Assembly (NCBI GenBank): GCA_026225945.1
Contig: JAMJFZ010001133.1
Coordinates: 720,501-784,500, forward strand
Source: Cricetomys ansorgei
Taxonomy: Eukaryota > Chordata > Mammalia > Rodentia > Nesomyidae
Length of the DNA stretch: 64,000 bases
Direction of reading: 5' to 3'
Positions 43,190 through 55,375 of the stretch are shown here, piece by piece. The position numbers were made by a program, and so were the translations under genes. The first letter of the stretch is position 1, and every line of letters begins with the position of its first letter. Below the pieces are notes generated by a model. The model saw only the letters and a list, made by a program, of their open reading frames with translations. It made no database searches and was not told the origin of the DNA.

Positions 43190-45060
43190 CCAAGTTATTT
43201 TTGTGATGAGAGTCTATAGCACACACTGTCTTTATGTGTTCCATGAATATAATGTATCCTCAGCAATTGTGGTTGCCTTGCTGTATGTTAAGTTATTGAA
43301 ATACCTTCCTCTTCAGGCAGTGGTGTAGTTTTGGCCCACATCTGACCATCTCCCCTCCAAATACTTCAGACTTCATGAACTCACTGTACTCCTCTCTTCT
43401 TGTGCCATCGACTCTCGGGTATGAGTGATGCACACAGATCACGTGACATCGGTGTGTGTTTGGTGACTCTGCGAGCATCGCATCCTCCAGTCTCATTCAC
43501 GGGGCTGCAGATGTCAGCTCCCATTGTTCTGACAACCATGTAGTGTTACTGCACGTGCGTCATGTGTTCTTTACCCACCCATCTACTCATGGTCACAAAG
43601 GTTGGTTTTACATTCTCACTATTGCATAGTGCTCAGTCAATGTGGATGTGGGTGTGTCTCTCCAAGGCCTGCATTTCCTTCCTTCTGGACACATCCAGTG
43701 ATGAGTCCCTGCATCTTGTGACACTTCTCTCTTTGGTGTTTGTGAGTAACTACCCTGGTGTTTTCTATGATGGATCCACCAATTCACATTCCACTGTACA
43801 GTTCAGATTTCGTTAGGTTGGTCCCTGTGGTGTCACTACAGGTGTGGTGGAACCCTGGAGAGGTGCAGTTTGGTGGTGGTGGGGCATTTAGGAAACTTAG
43901 GAAATTCAGGGAAACCTCAAAGAAGACTGATGCTTTGATCCCTTCTCCTTCCTCTTTGTTCTCTGGCTCATGATGTAGCCAGTTCATTCCGCCATGCATT
44001 CCTGACCCAATCTGTTGCCTCACTACTGGTCCAAATAGAAGATGCCAATGGGTCATGAACCACAGCCTCCAAAACTGTAACCCACAATAAACTCTTTATC
44101 CTCATAAAATGATCCTCCTGGAGATTTTTTATAGTCACAGAGAGCTGACTAACACACCAACCAATGGTGTACGTGAGTAAATTCTTCACGACCTCCACAG
44201 CACCTGTCTTGTTTTCAGACAGTGATCATCTAACTGGAGTGGAGTATCACATCATAGCCTTGGCTCCTGCTTGCCCAAACTCCTTGATGCTGAACGTTCA
44301 CTTACAGCCCTGTTGGCCATCTGTACATCTTCTTCTGGAACTGTCTTCTGCCCGTGCTTTAACTCTGTTGCTTATTTTGATGCTATTGACATGTTTAAAT
44401 TCCTCATATACTTTCAACACTCACTCATGCCAGATGCATCTTTTGTGGCTGTTTTTCAATCTACAGGTTTTGCTCTCACTCTGCTGGTTGTTTCTGACAC
44501 TGTGAAGCTTTTTAGCCTGATTTGTATTTGCCTATTCTTTTTTATTTTAATGTGTGTACTTTTGAGTTTTTAATAAAAAAAAAATTGCAAGATCACTATT
44601 TTAAAATGAAGCACTTTGGGGCAGTTTTATTCTAATGGTTCAGCTTGAGGTCTGGCTCTTCATCTTCTGTCCACATTTGCATGACAAAGAGTGGCAGTCT
44701 AGCTTCATTCATACTGCAGGTGAACAAGGGTTTTTCCCCAGCACCATCCAGCGATGACCCTGTCTTTCGCCACGATGTGTTCTTGCAGCTACTTGTTATT
44801 GTAAGGCAGACCTTTGGCAGTGTGTGACTTTGCCTCTGCCTTGCTGTCCCCACTCAGTGATCTGCGCATCTGTTTTTATGATGACACATGGCATTTGGCT
44901 TTCAGAAAACGTTTTGCTTGTATTGACTCAACTGTTCTGAGGATGGTTAGAAATTATTCACAATTAAAATTTTTACTTGTCAGCTCCAATTCTATCACTA
45001 ATGATGTACATTGCCAGTTATTTTACTTGAAGTGTCAGGCTTCCTTCATTTATTATAAAA
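43190..45060 (-). mobile_element. Ancient LINE-1 3' half, antisense, interrupted by an LTR
   Basis: The plus strand follows the reverse of an old mammalian L1 3' region. Recognisable blocks are TTTACCCACCCATCTACTCA, AATTCACATTCCACTGTACA, GTTGGCCATCTGTACATCTT and CAGCACCATCCAGCGATGAC. The L1 text is collinear across the inserted LTR at 43.8-44.2 kb. No coding capacity remains. Confidence 0.72.
43815..44158 (+). mobile_element. MaLR-type LTR inserted in the L1
   Basis: It has a body with TGATCCCTTCTCCTTCCTC and a polyadenylation block CCCACAATAAACTCTTTATC. It ends GAGAGCTGACTAACACA, the usual MaLR 3' end pattern. L1 text resumes right after it. Confidence 0.65.
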
Positions 45061-46012
45061 GTAAACAGTTTCTGTTAGTGGCTCTTGGTAGTGGAAATGG
45101 CCTTCCCCAGACAGCAGCTTCTCAGGCTCACAGCACAGTCAGACAGAGCCTTTTACACAATCAGAGCCCTCAGCTGGGTGCAGAGAACTGATTCTCTGTG
45201 CATACGTCATCCCGTGCAGCACAGAACACTAATGAAACATTGAGACTGGAGTCTTCATATACTGTAATCAATATTCTAAACTGTATATTAATTAACGTAG
45301 ATAAATCGATATTAGAACTGTATTCTAAAGAGCATTTTTCACTTTTGAGCGAAATTGGCCTTCAGGTTCCTGGTGTTGACCTCTGACCTCATACGAGTGA
45401 ACATCCAGATGAGCACCTACATAAACCAACCCAACCCCTACGTAAATGGTTGGACCATATTTCATTAGAGACTGGAATGAGCTTTAGAAATTGTACAACG
45501 TATTTATTTTCACAATGAAGCCATACTGATTCCCAAGAAAAGATGGAGACTGTGAATGTTGGGCAGGAAGTAATGAAATGATTTTATTCCAGGCAGCTTA
45601 GAATTAGAACTGGTTCGCGGTAGATGAAATATGAATATGGCTGGAAATGGACCTGGTTAGGCAGTACTAAAGCAGCAGGGGTGAGTATTAACAGTGGAAA
45701 CGAAAACAGTTCTGTATTTCTGATTGACAAGTGTCAAGAGCGTGACTTGGGGATTTTTGTCATTGAAAGCTGAGCTCAGCATTAGGGGAAGCTTTCTCAT
45801 TTCTTGGTATAGTAACTGCAACCCAGGAAAGTTAACTCACATGGAGAGATCTCTTAAGACTTGGAGCTGCTGCGCTGCTGTCAGTCAAGGCCATCAGTGG
45901 TATCAACTGGTAGAAAAGTTTTCACTGCGCAGACAGGAGAATGTATCAATGGGTTTAAAATTATATTGCTTTTGCTTTCTTATCTGTTATTAAATCTTTA
46001 AGAAGTGTTATT
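45061..46012. other. Intronic, nothing recognised
   Basis: AT-rich. A GTTGACCTCTGACCTCATAC segment at 45373-45393 resembles the tail of a B3-type SINE, without a recognisable body. Confidence 0.4.
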
Positions 46013-46112
46013 ATGCCTGGGTGTGGTGGAGCAGGTCTGTATTCCCAGCAATAGGGAGGTGGAGGCATGAAGATCTCATGTTTGAGGCTAGCCTCAGCCA
46101 CAAAGAGGGGTT
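46013..46112 (+). mobile_element. Truncated B1-like SINE
   Basis: GCCTGGGTGTGGTGGAGCAG at the start, then GGAGGTGGAGGCATGAAGAT and GAGGCTAGCCTCAGCCACAA. The element breaks off without an A-tail. Confidence 0.65.
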
Positions 46113-46504
46113 ACATCTGAAAAGCTTGTTCCCAGCTGCTGTCAAGGTGGTCAGCAGATCAGTCAGTGATGCTGGCTGTGACCCCAAACTGGGGATGCCT
46201 GGAGGAGCAGCGTGTGGAGAAGGCATGGTAAGAGATGAGGGAAGGAAGAGACTCTGATGAGGAGCATTGGTGGGGAGTGTGAGCAGCAGGCTCAACACCC
46301 TACAGAGTGTCCCATGGGGCAGCAGCCACTGCAGTTGAGAGTGGAGATCTAGTGAGCAACTGCCCCTCCTATGAAATAATGAAGGTTTGGAGTATGGCAC
46401 ACGAGGATTATATTAGATTGAGAAAAATGTGTTACTGCTTCCTTCACGTTAGAGTTCCTGAGTGTTTCTTTAAAAAGCTACGTAAAGTCAGCGACAGTGA
46501 CGGA

Positions 46505-46715
46505 CAGTGACAAATACCTGTAATTCTGGGGGGAGATGGAGGCAGGAGGATCAGGAGACTGAGATATGTGAGACCATGTCATGAAAAACAAGGCAAACTA
46601 GTACTGGACAGATGAGCTAGTGATGCTCCAGCTGTCAGAAGGCTGCTGAAGGAGGGTTACCATGAGTTCAAGCCCAGCCTAGGCTACACAGTGAAATTAT
46701 GTCTCCAAAGAAAAC
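46505..46715 (+). mobile_element. Diverged B1/B4-like SINE remnant
   Basis: ACCTGTAATTCTGGGGGGAG and TGGAGGCAGGAGGATCAGGA resemble the B1 front half. AGTTCAAGCCCAGCCTAGGC and ACACAGTGAAATTATGTCTC resemble the back half of a second unit, with about 60 bp between. Heavily eroded. Confidence 0.5.
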
Positions 46716-47394
46716 TCCAAACCGAACGCATCCTGAGATGATTTTCTTATTACTGACTGTTGTATTTTAGAATTATTGAAACACTGCGTGCACTGTGTCA
46801 TAACTAGTGGCAAATTACATTCACATTGCACATTTCAAGTGTATCTTCAGCTGTTTAGTGACAGGTTCTCACAGATGCAATTTGTCTTTGGAAGCACTTA
46901 CTTTGTGTCTTTTTGCCTTTATTAAAACTTCCAGCATTTTAGTATTCTATCATTCATTAGACTTTCAGGCAACTACGCTAAGAAAAAAAATTTTTTTGTT
47001 TGTGCTTGCTAAGATGTCTTCAGAGTGGAGTTTTCCCTGTACTGCTTATGGCTTGTGCGCTCTCATATTAGAAGGACACATGGTCAGAAGACTCATCAGC
47101 TGAGACACTGGCTTGGTCACTGCTAACAGGGACTCCCAGGCCCCGAGAAGCAGCTCTGAATTCCAAGAGTTCATCAGGTGAGGTTCAGCTCTTCCCAGTC
47201 TCCATGTTGAGTGGAGACTTCTCATTCAGGACAAGAATAACTGGCAAATGATATAGGCAAAGTATCCCCCGAATAGAATATGGCGACTATTTCCTAATGC
47301 CAGACGAGAGCAGCCCAAAGAATTAGGGTGGGAAAATGAAGTCAAATGGAAAACAATTAGTTATTACACAAATCTTTATAAAATATGCACATGC
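46716..47394. other. Intronic, nothing recognised
   Basis: No gene or nameable repeat. The 98-codon frame at 46807 is AT-rich with no domain. Confidence 0.4.
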
Positions 47395-47580
47395 ATGGCA
47401 GGAGGATGACTCAGCATGTTAAAGTGGTTGCCTCCTGCCCTGATGACGTGAGTTTGAGTCCATGGAGGGAAGAAAGAACCAACTCCTAGGGCTTCTCTTC
47501 TGACTTCTATACATAGGCTGCGGCATACTCATACCTTTCTCCCCCCCCTCTTTCTCTCTTACTCTGTCTCTGTTTTACAC
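47395..47580 (+). mobile_element. B3-type SINE
   Basis: Head GGCAGGAGGATGACTCAGCA and body GATGACGTGAGTTTGAGTCC. A CT-rich end runs to 47575. A short (AAT)n run follows to about 47610. Confidence 0.75.
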
Positions 47581-48244
47581 ATGCACTAATAATAATAATT
47601 ACAATAATAACAACGATAATACATACTCAGTGATCTATTAACCATATGCTCCTATTGTACAAAGAGTGGACCCCCCCACCCCCACATGACTGAATTAGAT
47701 AATGAAGTCATGAAGATAAACAGGAATCTAGTTGGCAGATAATTTACATATGGTCAAGAACTAGCTCTAGGTACAGTCTTCTTCATTTAAGAGACAAGCA
47801 TTGAGCAAATCCAAAGAAAGTATCTGTTTACGGAGCTATTAGGAGCCACCTAGAAACACGCTAGGCAGTGCTGTGACTACGGCACGTGAATTCGCTCCCA
47901 GCGGCACTCTCACCCCTGCTAGTCACTTTAAGAATGACTGATTTCTGTCTCATTTATGACATGTTTTAACTGTGTAAAACCTTTTCATTGTCCGAAGGAT
48001 TTCCACACTGCTGGTGGAAAATCACAGGGTTGAACCTAGGTGCTGCTCTAGGGGCAAGAGCATTTTAGGGTTCTGTTGATCTTACTGAGGGGGCTTATTC
48101 TTTTATTTTTCATTTTTCTAAATTCTATTTTATTTACTTATATATACTGTATTTTATTATCACCTCTTCTTGACTCATTAAACTCAAGCAGGAGTGACTT
48201 CCATTCTTTCAATTGCACACTGAGTTTTCACAAAAGATTTGTTT

Positions 48245-48450
48245 TTATTTTATATGTGTAAATATCTTATCTGCATATGTGTATATGCAAAAAGTGCAAG
48301 CAGTACATGTGGAGGCCAGAAGAGGGCGAAGGCTCTTACAGAGCTGGAGTTCCAGATGGTTATGAACCTCCATGTGGGTGCTGGGAACTGAACTCAGGTC
48401 CTCTACGAGAGCAGTGAGTGCTGTTAACAGCTAAGCCACTTCTCCTGACC
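48245..48450 (-). mobile_element. B2 SINE, minus strand, with CTCF-type core
   Basis: An AT-rich reversed tail is followed by GGAGGCCAGAAGAGGGCGAA (48311-48330) and CTCCATGTGGGTGCTGGGAA. The reversed head ends AACAGCTAAGCCACTTCTCC. The CCAGAAGAGGGCG segment is the known CTCF-binding core carried by rodent B2 elements. Confidence 0.88.
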
Positions 48451-48489
48451 TACTGACTCATTAGAATTGTTTTTAATTACATTTTATTT

Positions 48490-48705
48490 ATTTATATGTG
48501 TCTCTGTATCTCTGCGTGTCTCTGTGTCTGTGTTTGTGTGTGCGTGTGCGTGTCCATCTGTATGTGTCTCTGTAGACCCGGGGGGCAATTTTCAGGTGTC
48601 ATTTTCTCCTTTCTCTTTCTACAAGTGGGTTCCGAGCATGGAATTCAGGTCCTCAGTCTTGGCAACAAGTGCTTTGACCCACTGAGACGTCTCAGTGCCT
48701 GCTAA
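48490..48705 (-). mobile_element. B3-type SINE, minus strand
   Basis: A TG/TC-rich tail (48497-48575) leads into CAAGTGGGTTCCGAGCATGG. The reversed head reads ACCCACTGAGACGTCTCAGT. With the B2 just before it, this is a second tandem pair of minus-strand SINEs. Confidence 0.78.
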
Positions 48706-50944
48706 CTCATTTTAAAAATTTCCTTTTCAGGACATGCTTTGAATGGCTTGTCTATACTGCCAGCTTTTGTTCTGTGTCACCTCCTCTGTCATTCCTACAA
48801 GACTTGGAAAATCAAACAACCTCTAATGAAATTGTTCTTACCTCAGCGGCCATGATGAACACACCATTTGTTACACAGTCATTGTATTTAATCCCCTCAT
48901 TGGCTTAGTCCGTTCTCTGGTTTCTGTTAAATGTTTCCTTCACTCAGCTTCTGAGTCATTGAAATCTGTAATTTTTTAACCCTTTTTGTTTTGAGACCGA
49001 TTTCTCCCCCCCACCCCCGCTAGCTTCTCTCCATCTTTTCATACCGTGAACGGGCAAATGCTCACTCTCAGTTCTGGGAGAAGTTTCTGTTAATGTAGCC
49101 CTCCAGCTCCTCACAGGGGAACCTGACTGGAGATTTTCAGAAAAACCGCAGCTTAATCTACTGGGGACCTTTTTTTTCTTTGTAAAGCATTAGGTGGTAG
49201 TTAACATGCTTGATACTGTCTCCAGTCACCTGTGTCCTAGATTGTTTCTGTGATTAAGACAGAAACCACTAACACTGTAAGCTAACAGAACTGTTGAAGA
49301 CATGATGTTGTTTTAAAGATGTGACATGATTTCAAACAATAAAAGTGATTTAGAATGACCGCTACATCCACTCATCCCGGGAGAACTTCTAACCTACTGG
49401 GGCACAGTGACAGGATAGAGAGGGGTGCTCGGGATGGGAGAGAGGCTCAGGCTTTGAGTGATGGGATGCCTTCACAGCCTCCGTTGGAAAATGATAAGAA
49501 GTGATTGGCAGCCTACTCGCATGACAGACAGATGTGAGTGGCAGAGGTATCACAGAGTGGAAATTGCCTGCTTCCCGGTCTGCGCTCAGGGCTGACTCCA
49601 CGCCTCACCCTGAGACTCCAGCAGGCTGATGAGCCCCACAGAGACTTCTCAAATGAACTCTGAGTTGAACTTGAAGCAGGAAGTTTGGTTGTCAAATGTG
49701 GCTTACAGATGCCGCTCCTATCCTGCTCCTCCCCTGCCTCTTCCCGTTCCATGAAACTGTCATGGTCGCGGCCAGACCCAGATCCCAGGACCTCATTCCC
49801 GCTCCGAAAACGGAAGTAACCTTCCTTGCACGCTACAACATCTCCGAATTTGCCATAGACTCCTCAGAAATGTACCTCATGCCATGTTCTGGAGAAGCTG
49901 TATGTCTTTAAGTTTAAAAGTGTATTAAATATTGTCATGATTATTTCAAATTTATAGCAATTTTCAGATTTGTGACTTTTTACTAGAAGTCGTATATAAA
50001 CGAGGCCCGTATTTTATCTATTGCTTTAATGCTAGTTTTAAGTGTGATTATGTCAAACTGTGTAATAATGCGGCTTTGAACCATAAGTGCCACTAAACGT
50101 TACTGAGCTGCTTCTGTCTCTCTGTCAGAGTGACTTTTTTTCTCAGTAGGAGCCACTCAGAGTCTTGTTATTGCCACATAAAGTTGAGTCATGGTCTATT
50201 TTTTCAGATATTGCATTAAATCTCCCACTAAAACCATTAAAATAGCTGTTCGTGTTTGTGTCTATGTGGGCCAGGGCAGCCTGTGTTGTAAAAAACAGCT
50301 TACTGTTTTATTACTTTGCATAATAAAATGCAGAAATTATCTTTCCATTGAGGTTGTAATTAGTTGGAAGTAAGTAAGGACCTGGCAGATTGAGAGCACC
50401 ATTTGACTCCTGACTTGTAGAGAAATGAAGACACATGGTTTCTCTTTGTGGAATAAGATGGCTTTGGACAGGGGCGTCAATCTAGCCTCCCAAAAACTTG
50501 GGTCACACAGGACACAGAGGGCTGGTTGCGATAGAGGTGGCCATTCCTGTATTCTCTTCTCTGTGTTGTCTGTGTGAGTCAATGCCTTACAGCCATGAAG
50601 AGTGCTTGTCACAGGACAACCAAGAGCAAATGTGTTAAGCGAGTCATGTGTTTAATGATGGCAGATGTTGGGTTGTGGGTGGCGCTGGGGGTGAGCAATA
50701 GCAGCACAGAAGAGTGATTATGCCGGACAGGAGTTTGGCGCCCTTGCTCAGTGTCAGCTTCATCACATTGTACACTTACTTCTTGGTTAATCTCACATTC
50801 CTACTTTAGAGACTGTCTGAAGGAAACGCCCCGAGCAGACCCCTGGGGCTCACTGGCCAGCCTGCCTAGCCTCCATGCTCAACTCCAGCCTAAGTATGGA
50901 GTTCAACTCTAAGTATGAGAGTCTCTCAAAAACCCAAAGCAGAC
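48706..50944. other. Intronic, largely repeat-free
   Basis: More than 2 kb with no SINE or LTR that I can name. C-runs near 49007-49018 and a T-run at 49170-49179. Open frames at 49389-49911 overlap on both strands and are not supported. Confidence 0.4.
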
Positions 50945-51128
50945 AGTACTTGAGAAACAAAGCTGATGTTGACCTCTGACCTTCATATCTCCAGAGTACA
51001 CATGGGCACCCATACCCGTATATCCACCCCCCCATACACAAATGAAAAACCTTTCTAGTGCCTTAAGCATGTTTTGTTGGTTGATGTAATGTGAGGCAAA
51101 GTGTAAATAACTGAAAAAATAAAACTGT

Positions 51129-51346
51129 AATTTGTTTTTTCTTTTCTTTTCTTTCCTTTCCTTTTCTTTTTCTTTTTCTTTTCTTTCCTTTTCCTTTCAA
51201 GACAGGGTTTTACTGTTGTAACTCTGGCTGTCCTGGAACTCACTCCGTAGACCAGGCTGGCCTCGAACTCACAGAGATTGCCTGCCTCTGCCTCTGCCTC
51301 TCAAGTACTGGGATTAAAGGCTTGGGCCACCACTGCCTAGCATAAA
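51129..51346 (-). mobile_element. B1 SINE, minus strand, with long CTTTT-type tail
   Basis: A reversed A-tail expanded to a pure pyrimidine run (TTTTCTTTTC/TTTCC units, 51137-51200) precedes reversed B1 (GACCAGGCTGGCCTCGAACT, GTACTGGGATTAAAGGCTTG). Flanks ATAAAACTGTAATTT (51119-51133) and ATAAAATCTTAATTT (from 51341) agree at 12 of 15 positions and are a likely target-site duplication. Confidence 0.88.
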
Positions 51347-51470
51347 ATCTTAATTTAAATTTTATCGTCTTTACGTTAATATTTCCTATGGTCAATTTTT
51401 CAGTCCTTCATTAAAGAATTTAATATACATTTCAATTTTGGGAGGACTTCCCTGTTGTTTTTGAAGTCAG

Positions 51471-51505
<35 letters not shown>

Positions 51506-51600
51506 TACATATATATATATGTATATATATATACACACACACACACATATATGTATATATACATATATACATTCATATATATGTATATATATATGTATAT
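51471..51600. repeat. (AT)n/(ATAC)n palindromic microsatellite
   Basis: Alternating AT, ATAC and ATGT blocks are self-complementary over most of 130 bp. Tyr/Ile frames on both strands are repeat artefacts. Confidence 0.95.
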
Positions 51601-51689
51601 TCTTAGTATCAAAACAGTATTGCAATATTGTTTTTGATATTGGGTATGGAGACAAACTACATGGTGAAATTTTATAGTCAACAGAATTT

Positions 51690-51880
51690 GAGATTTATTT
51701 ACATATGTATTTTAAGAATGAGTGTTCTGTTTTCACATACACCTACATGCCAGAAAAGAGCATCAGATCATATGATAGGTGGTTCTGTGTTACCATGTGG
51801 TTGCTAGGAATTGAACTCAGGACCTCTGGGAAGAACAACCAATGCTCTTAACCACTGAGCCAACTCTCCACCACCCTGGT
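51690..51880 (-). mobile_element. B2 SINE, minus strand
   Basis: Reversed B2 with TACCATGTGGTTGCTAGGAA and GAACTCAGGACCTCTGGGAA. The reversed head reads CTTAACCACTGAGCCAACTC. Well preserved at the head. Confidence 0.88.
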
Positions 51881-52984
51881 CAACAGAATTTGAAAAGGGG
51901 AATAGCTTGTTCAAAGCCTTACCTGTCATGGAAACTTCAGGCAGAGGCAAAGCCTTTTTGAGCCTCGTGCCCTGTCTGTTAAAGGGAACACAATTAGACC
52001 CCTCACTAAGCACTGGGAAGAAACGTGCTGCACGCAGCAGTGTGGATTGTTCTTGAAGGTTGCTTGGCTTACGATTGAGACTTCTTGGACTATTTACTCC
52101 TTGTGTGGTCCAGAAGGCAACGATTTTACAAAAATGTAAACAACTACTGGTCAAGGAAATAGCTACTGTTCCCACAGGGATGGAGGTGACACATCCCAGG
52201 CCACTGTGTGGGTAGGAATAAACCAAGCGTTTACATTTAAGGGAATTATTAAGGATGTGCATTAAAATATCTCTATGGTAATCTTCTTCATTACTTGAAA
52301 TCTAGCACAAAAATACATTTTAAATGACAACGAGTGGCCAGTGAGCTGGAGGGAAAAAAAATCACTCAGAACCAAAAGGGTTTTAGCTAAGATCGGGAAG
52401 TGAATCCTATTTTAAAATACTGTTCTTGTAGACGTACTTTAGGTAACTCACAAAATCTGTTTTGTATTTTCTCTAACGCAAACCCAGGTGAGCATTTTTT
52501 TAGTTGATAGGCTGTTTAGACACCTGTTCAGAACCGAAGTCATTTGTAAGCTGCTTTCCATCTGGGGGGATCTGTAAGATACTGAAAGGGACACTGAGTT
52601 TTCAGCAAATATGGCATGAGACCTCAGGGTGTATTCAGACTGTAAAGACCTTTGTTTTAATTTAATTGCTTATTTGGAATATTTCTTGATAGTAAATCTT
52701 TGAACATCCTTACCTGTTTGTTGAATAGCATAATATCTAAGTTCTGTTTCTATGAAGAATTATTGTGGAAAGTGTCCATTCTGTTACCAGTTTTCTTACT
52801 CCAATGTGTGTGTGTTTTGTGTGTGTATGTGTGTGTCTGTGTCTCTGTGTGTGTGTGTTGGAATGGAAGAAATAAGCAAGATGCTTTTTTGTATGCGTCT
52901 ATTTTGTTGTCAAAGCAATTTAGCTAGATATAAAAAATTAAATATTCAGTGACTTTGAAGGCAGGGCCAGACACTTACAGTACG
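51881..52984. other. Intronic, nothing recognised apart from a GT run
   Basis: A (GT)n-rich tract lies at 52806-52859. Otherwise no gene or nameable repeat. Confidence 0.4.
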
Positions 52985-53310
52985 GATCAATTTTTCTTGT
53001 CAAGTAGACACAACTTTGAGTCACCTGGGAAGAGGAACCTCTACTAGAGAGTAGATCAGATTGGCCTATGGGCCTGTCTGTGGGGCCCTGTTTGGTTGAT
53101 GATTGACCCGGGAGCACCCAGCTCACTGTGGGTGGCATCATCCCTAGGCTGAAGGTCCTGGACTATGTAAGAAAGTCAACTATCTGAGCATGAGCCAGGA
53201 AGCAAGCCAAGAAGTACCTTTCCTCCATGGTTTCTGTTTGAGTTCTGCCATGACTTCACTCAATGATGGATTATGATCTGGAAGTGTAAGCTTTAGAATA
53301 ATAAATATTC
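52985..53310 (+). mobile_element. Rodent LTR-like repeat, plus-strand copy
   Basis: It has TTCTTGTCAAGTAGACACAA near the start and GACTATGTAAGAAAGTCAAC. The end block GGAAGTGTAAGCTTTAG precedes AT-rich sequence. Same family as 22687-23085. Confidence 0.72.
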
Positions 53311-53460
53311 TATCTATATTTATAATATAAAACATTCATAATAATATTATAAATTAGTAACATTATAAATAAAATGATACAAATAAAATATTTATGACAG
53401 TAGATAGTAATCATAAGTAATAAATAAATAATACTTTCTTTTAATAAACCCTTTCATTTT
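53311..53460. repeat. AT-rich low-complexity block
   Basis: Irregular ATAATA, TAAATA and AATAAA units over about 150 bp immediately after the LTR-like copy. It probably started from that element's end. Confidence 0.75.
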
Positions 53461-54977
53461 GTTTCCTTTTGTTCAGAGAACATGAATATGTCACATTAAG
53501 CGAAGCATTAATTAGTTGTAAAGAGAAATATAAATCAACACAATGAGGGAGGTTGTTAATCTCAAGGCTTGCCTGAGCTTCAAAGGGAGACCTTGTACCA
53601 AACAAAACAAAACGAAAAATGAGGAGAGGAAGGGCATGCTTAGAAAACAGAAAATTTGTATTTTCTCTGGGTCACATTTATAGTCAGCTAAATTAAATTT
53701 AGATGTTAAACTGACTTTGAAGGGGCCATCTCTGTCATGAATAAAACTAAGCGTGTCTCCTAATTAAATGCTCAGACATGAATGAGTTGGTTTTTGCTTT
53801 CTAGTAGTGGATGTGGAAGAAGGAAGATTCAGCTTCAGGAAGTTAATTGTTAGTGGACACAGACTCGAGTGGTGGAGCAGACAGTAAAGAGCCTGAGTGT
53901 AGATGGTGTTTGCATCATCCAGACTCATTGCAGAACACATGTCCACGGCACCAACAAAGGCCTGTGGCAATGAACACTGAGAAGGAATAGCCGACATGCA
54001 GGTGAGAGACCCCAGCCCATGGATGGTTGGCCAGTAGCTTCTGGGCACGTGTGGTAGATAACTCATGACAGCAGGAAGCACTCAGCGTAGTGAGCTGCAC
54101 ACCTCACAGTGACCAGGAAATGAAAAGAAAGAAGAGCCTACTTCTCCTCATAGTGACCAGGGAACAGAGAGGGAAGAGGAGAGCCTACTTCCTGGTATTC
54201 TCCCAGGACTTTCAGTCAATACCTGAGACTTCCAATTGGGCCTTGATTCTTATAATTCCTCCACTTTCCCATATCCCCAAGCTAAAGACCAAGACGAGTG
54301 TTAACTTCAGAACTAGGAAATCTAGATGAGAAATAAAGAGTCTCCGTGGCCATATAGGATAATGAGGAAAGGAAGGATTTGTATCTAGCAGTTTCTGGGC
54401 AGGTATGCCTTTGTGCAGTCTGTAACTTATCACTGTGTTCCTTTTGGAAGTTCATTCCATATTGCTGCTTTGAGACAGAAGATGAACAAAGTCATAAGAG
54501 TTAGCTGAAAATAGACTTCGTCATCTCAGCCTTTGGACAGAGCCAATTTGGAGAGTTTTCTTGGGTTGTTTCAGCAGAGATTGAAAACTACTTAGACTTT
54601 CCAGTTTTGTAGAGAGATGGAAGATAGATGCAGGAGGATGCTGGCCTTACTCCTGGCTCTGGGCTTGGAGTGGAGTTTAGGAGACCTAGGAATCAGAGCG
54701 GTTAATATTAGAGGCTTGTCCTTGTTTTTATTGTGAATATTTTATTTTCCTTGCTATGGCCTTCTGGTCCTCTATCTCACCCTATCATTCATTCCCTGGA
54801 GTACTGCAGAATGCTGTGGCATCAAACAGCCCCATTTCAAGTCCACACATGCAGTGTACAGGAAGCCTATTGTAGAGACCCATGTCAGAAAACCCAGGAG
54901 ACGACTGCACTGAGAGGTTTCACCAGTTGATCTCACTGACTCATTATTATTTATCCTATATCAGCTTTTAGTGCTTG
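53461..54977. other. Intronic, nothing recognised
   Basis: A short duplicated segment is visible. AGTGACCAGGAAATGAAAAG (54108-54127) and TAGTGACCAGGGAACAGAGA (54151-54170) both lead into GAGCCTACTTC, a 50-bp-scale local duplication. No gene is recognised. Confidence 0.45.
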
Positions 54978-55375
54978 TGGTGGATAATTTTGGTTGTCAA
55001 CATGACCCAAGTGGGAAGAGGAAACTTTACTGAGGAATGGTCTCTATCAGACTGGGCTCTGGGAATGTCTGTGGGACATTTTCTTGATTGCTACTCAATG
55101 TGGGAGGACCCAGTCCACTGCGGGCAGTGTTACCCCTAGCCAGCCAATACTGGCCCGTAGAAGAAGAGGAGCAGCTGAGCAGGCCAGAGCGAGCAAGCCA
55201 GTAAGCATGGTCCCTATATGGTCCCTGCTGCAGCTAATGCTTGAGCTCTGTACCGACTGGTCTCAATGATGAACTGTTACCTGCAAGTGTAAGCCAAATA
55301 AACCTTTTCTTCCCCAAGTTGCTTTTGGTCAGAATGTTTTATCATAGCAGCAGAAAACAAACTAGGGCAGTGTTG
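54978..55375 (+). mobile_element. Rodent LTR-like repeat, plus-strand copy
   Basis: The start GGTGGATAATTTTGGTTGTC is followed by GGGACATTTTCTTGATTG. The tail GTGTAAGCCAAATAAACCTT and TATCATAGCAGCAGAAAACA completes it. A near full-length copy of the family. Confidence 0.78.

Noticed and set aside
51400..51681. Tyr/Ile-rich frames on both strands
   Set aside because: Come from the (AT)n/(ATAC)n microsatellite.
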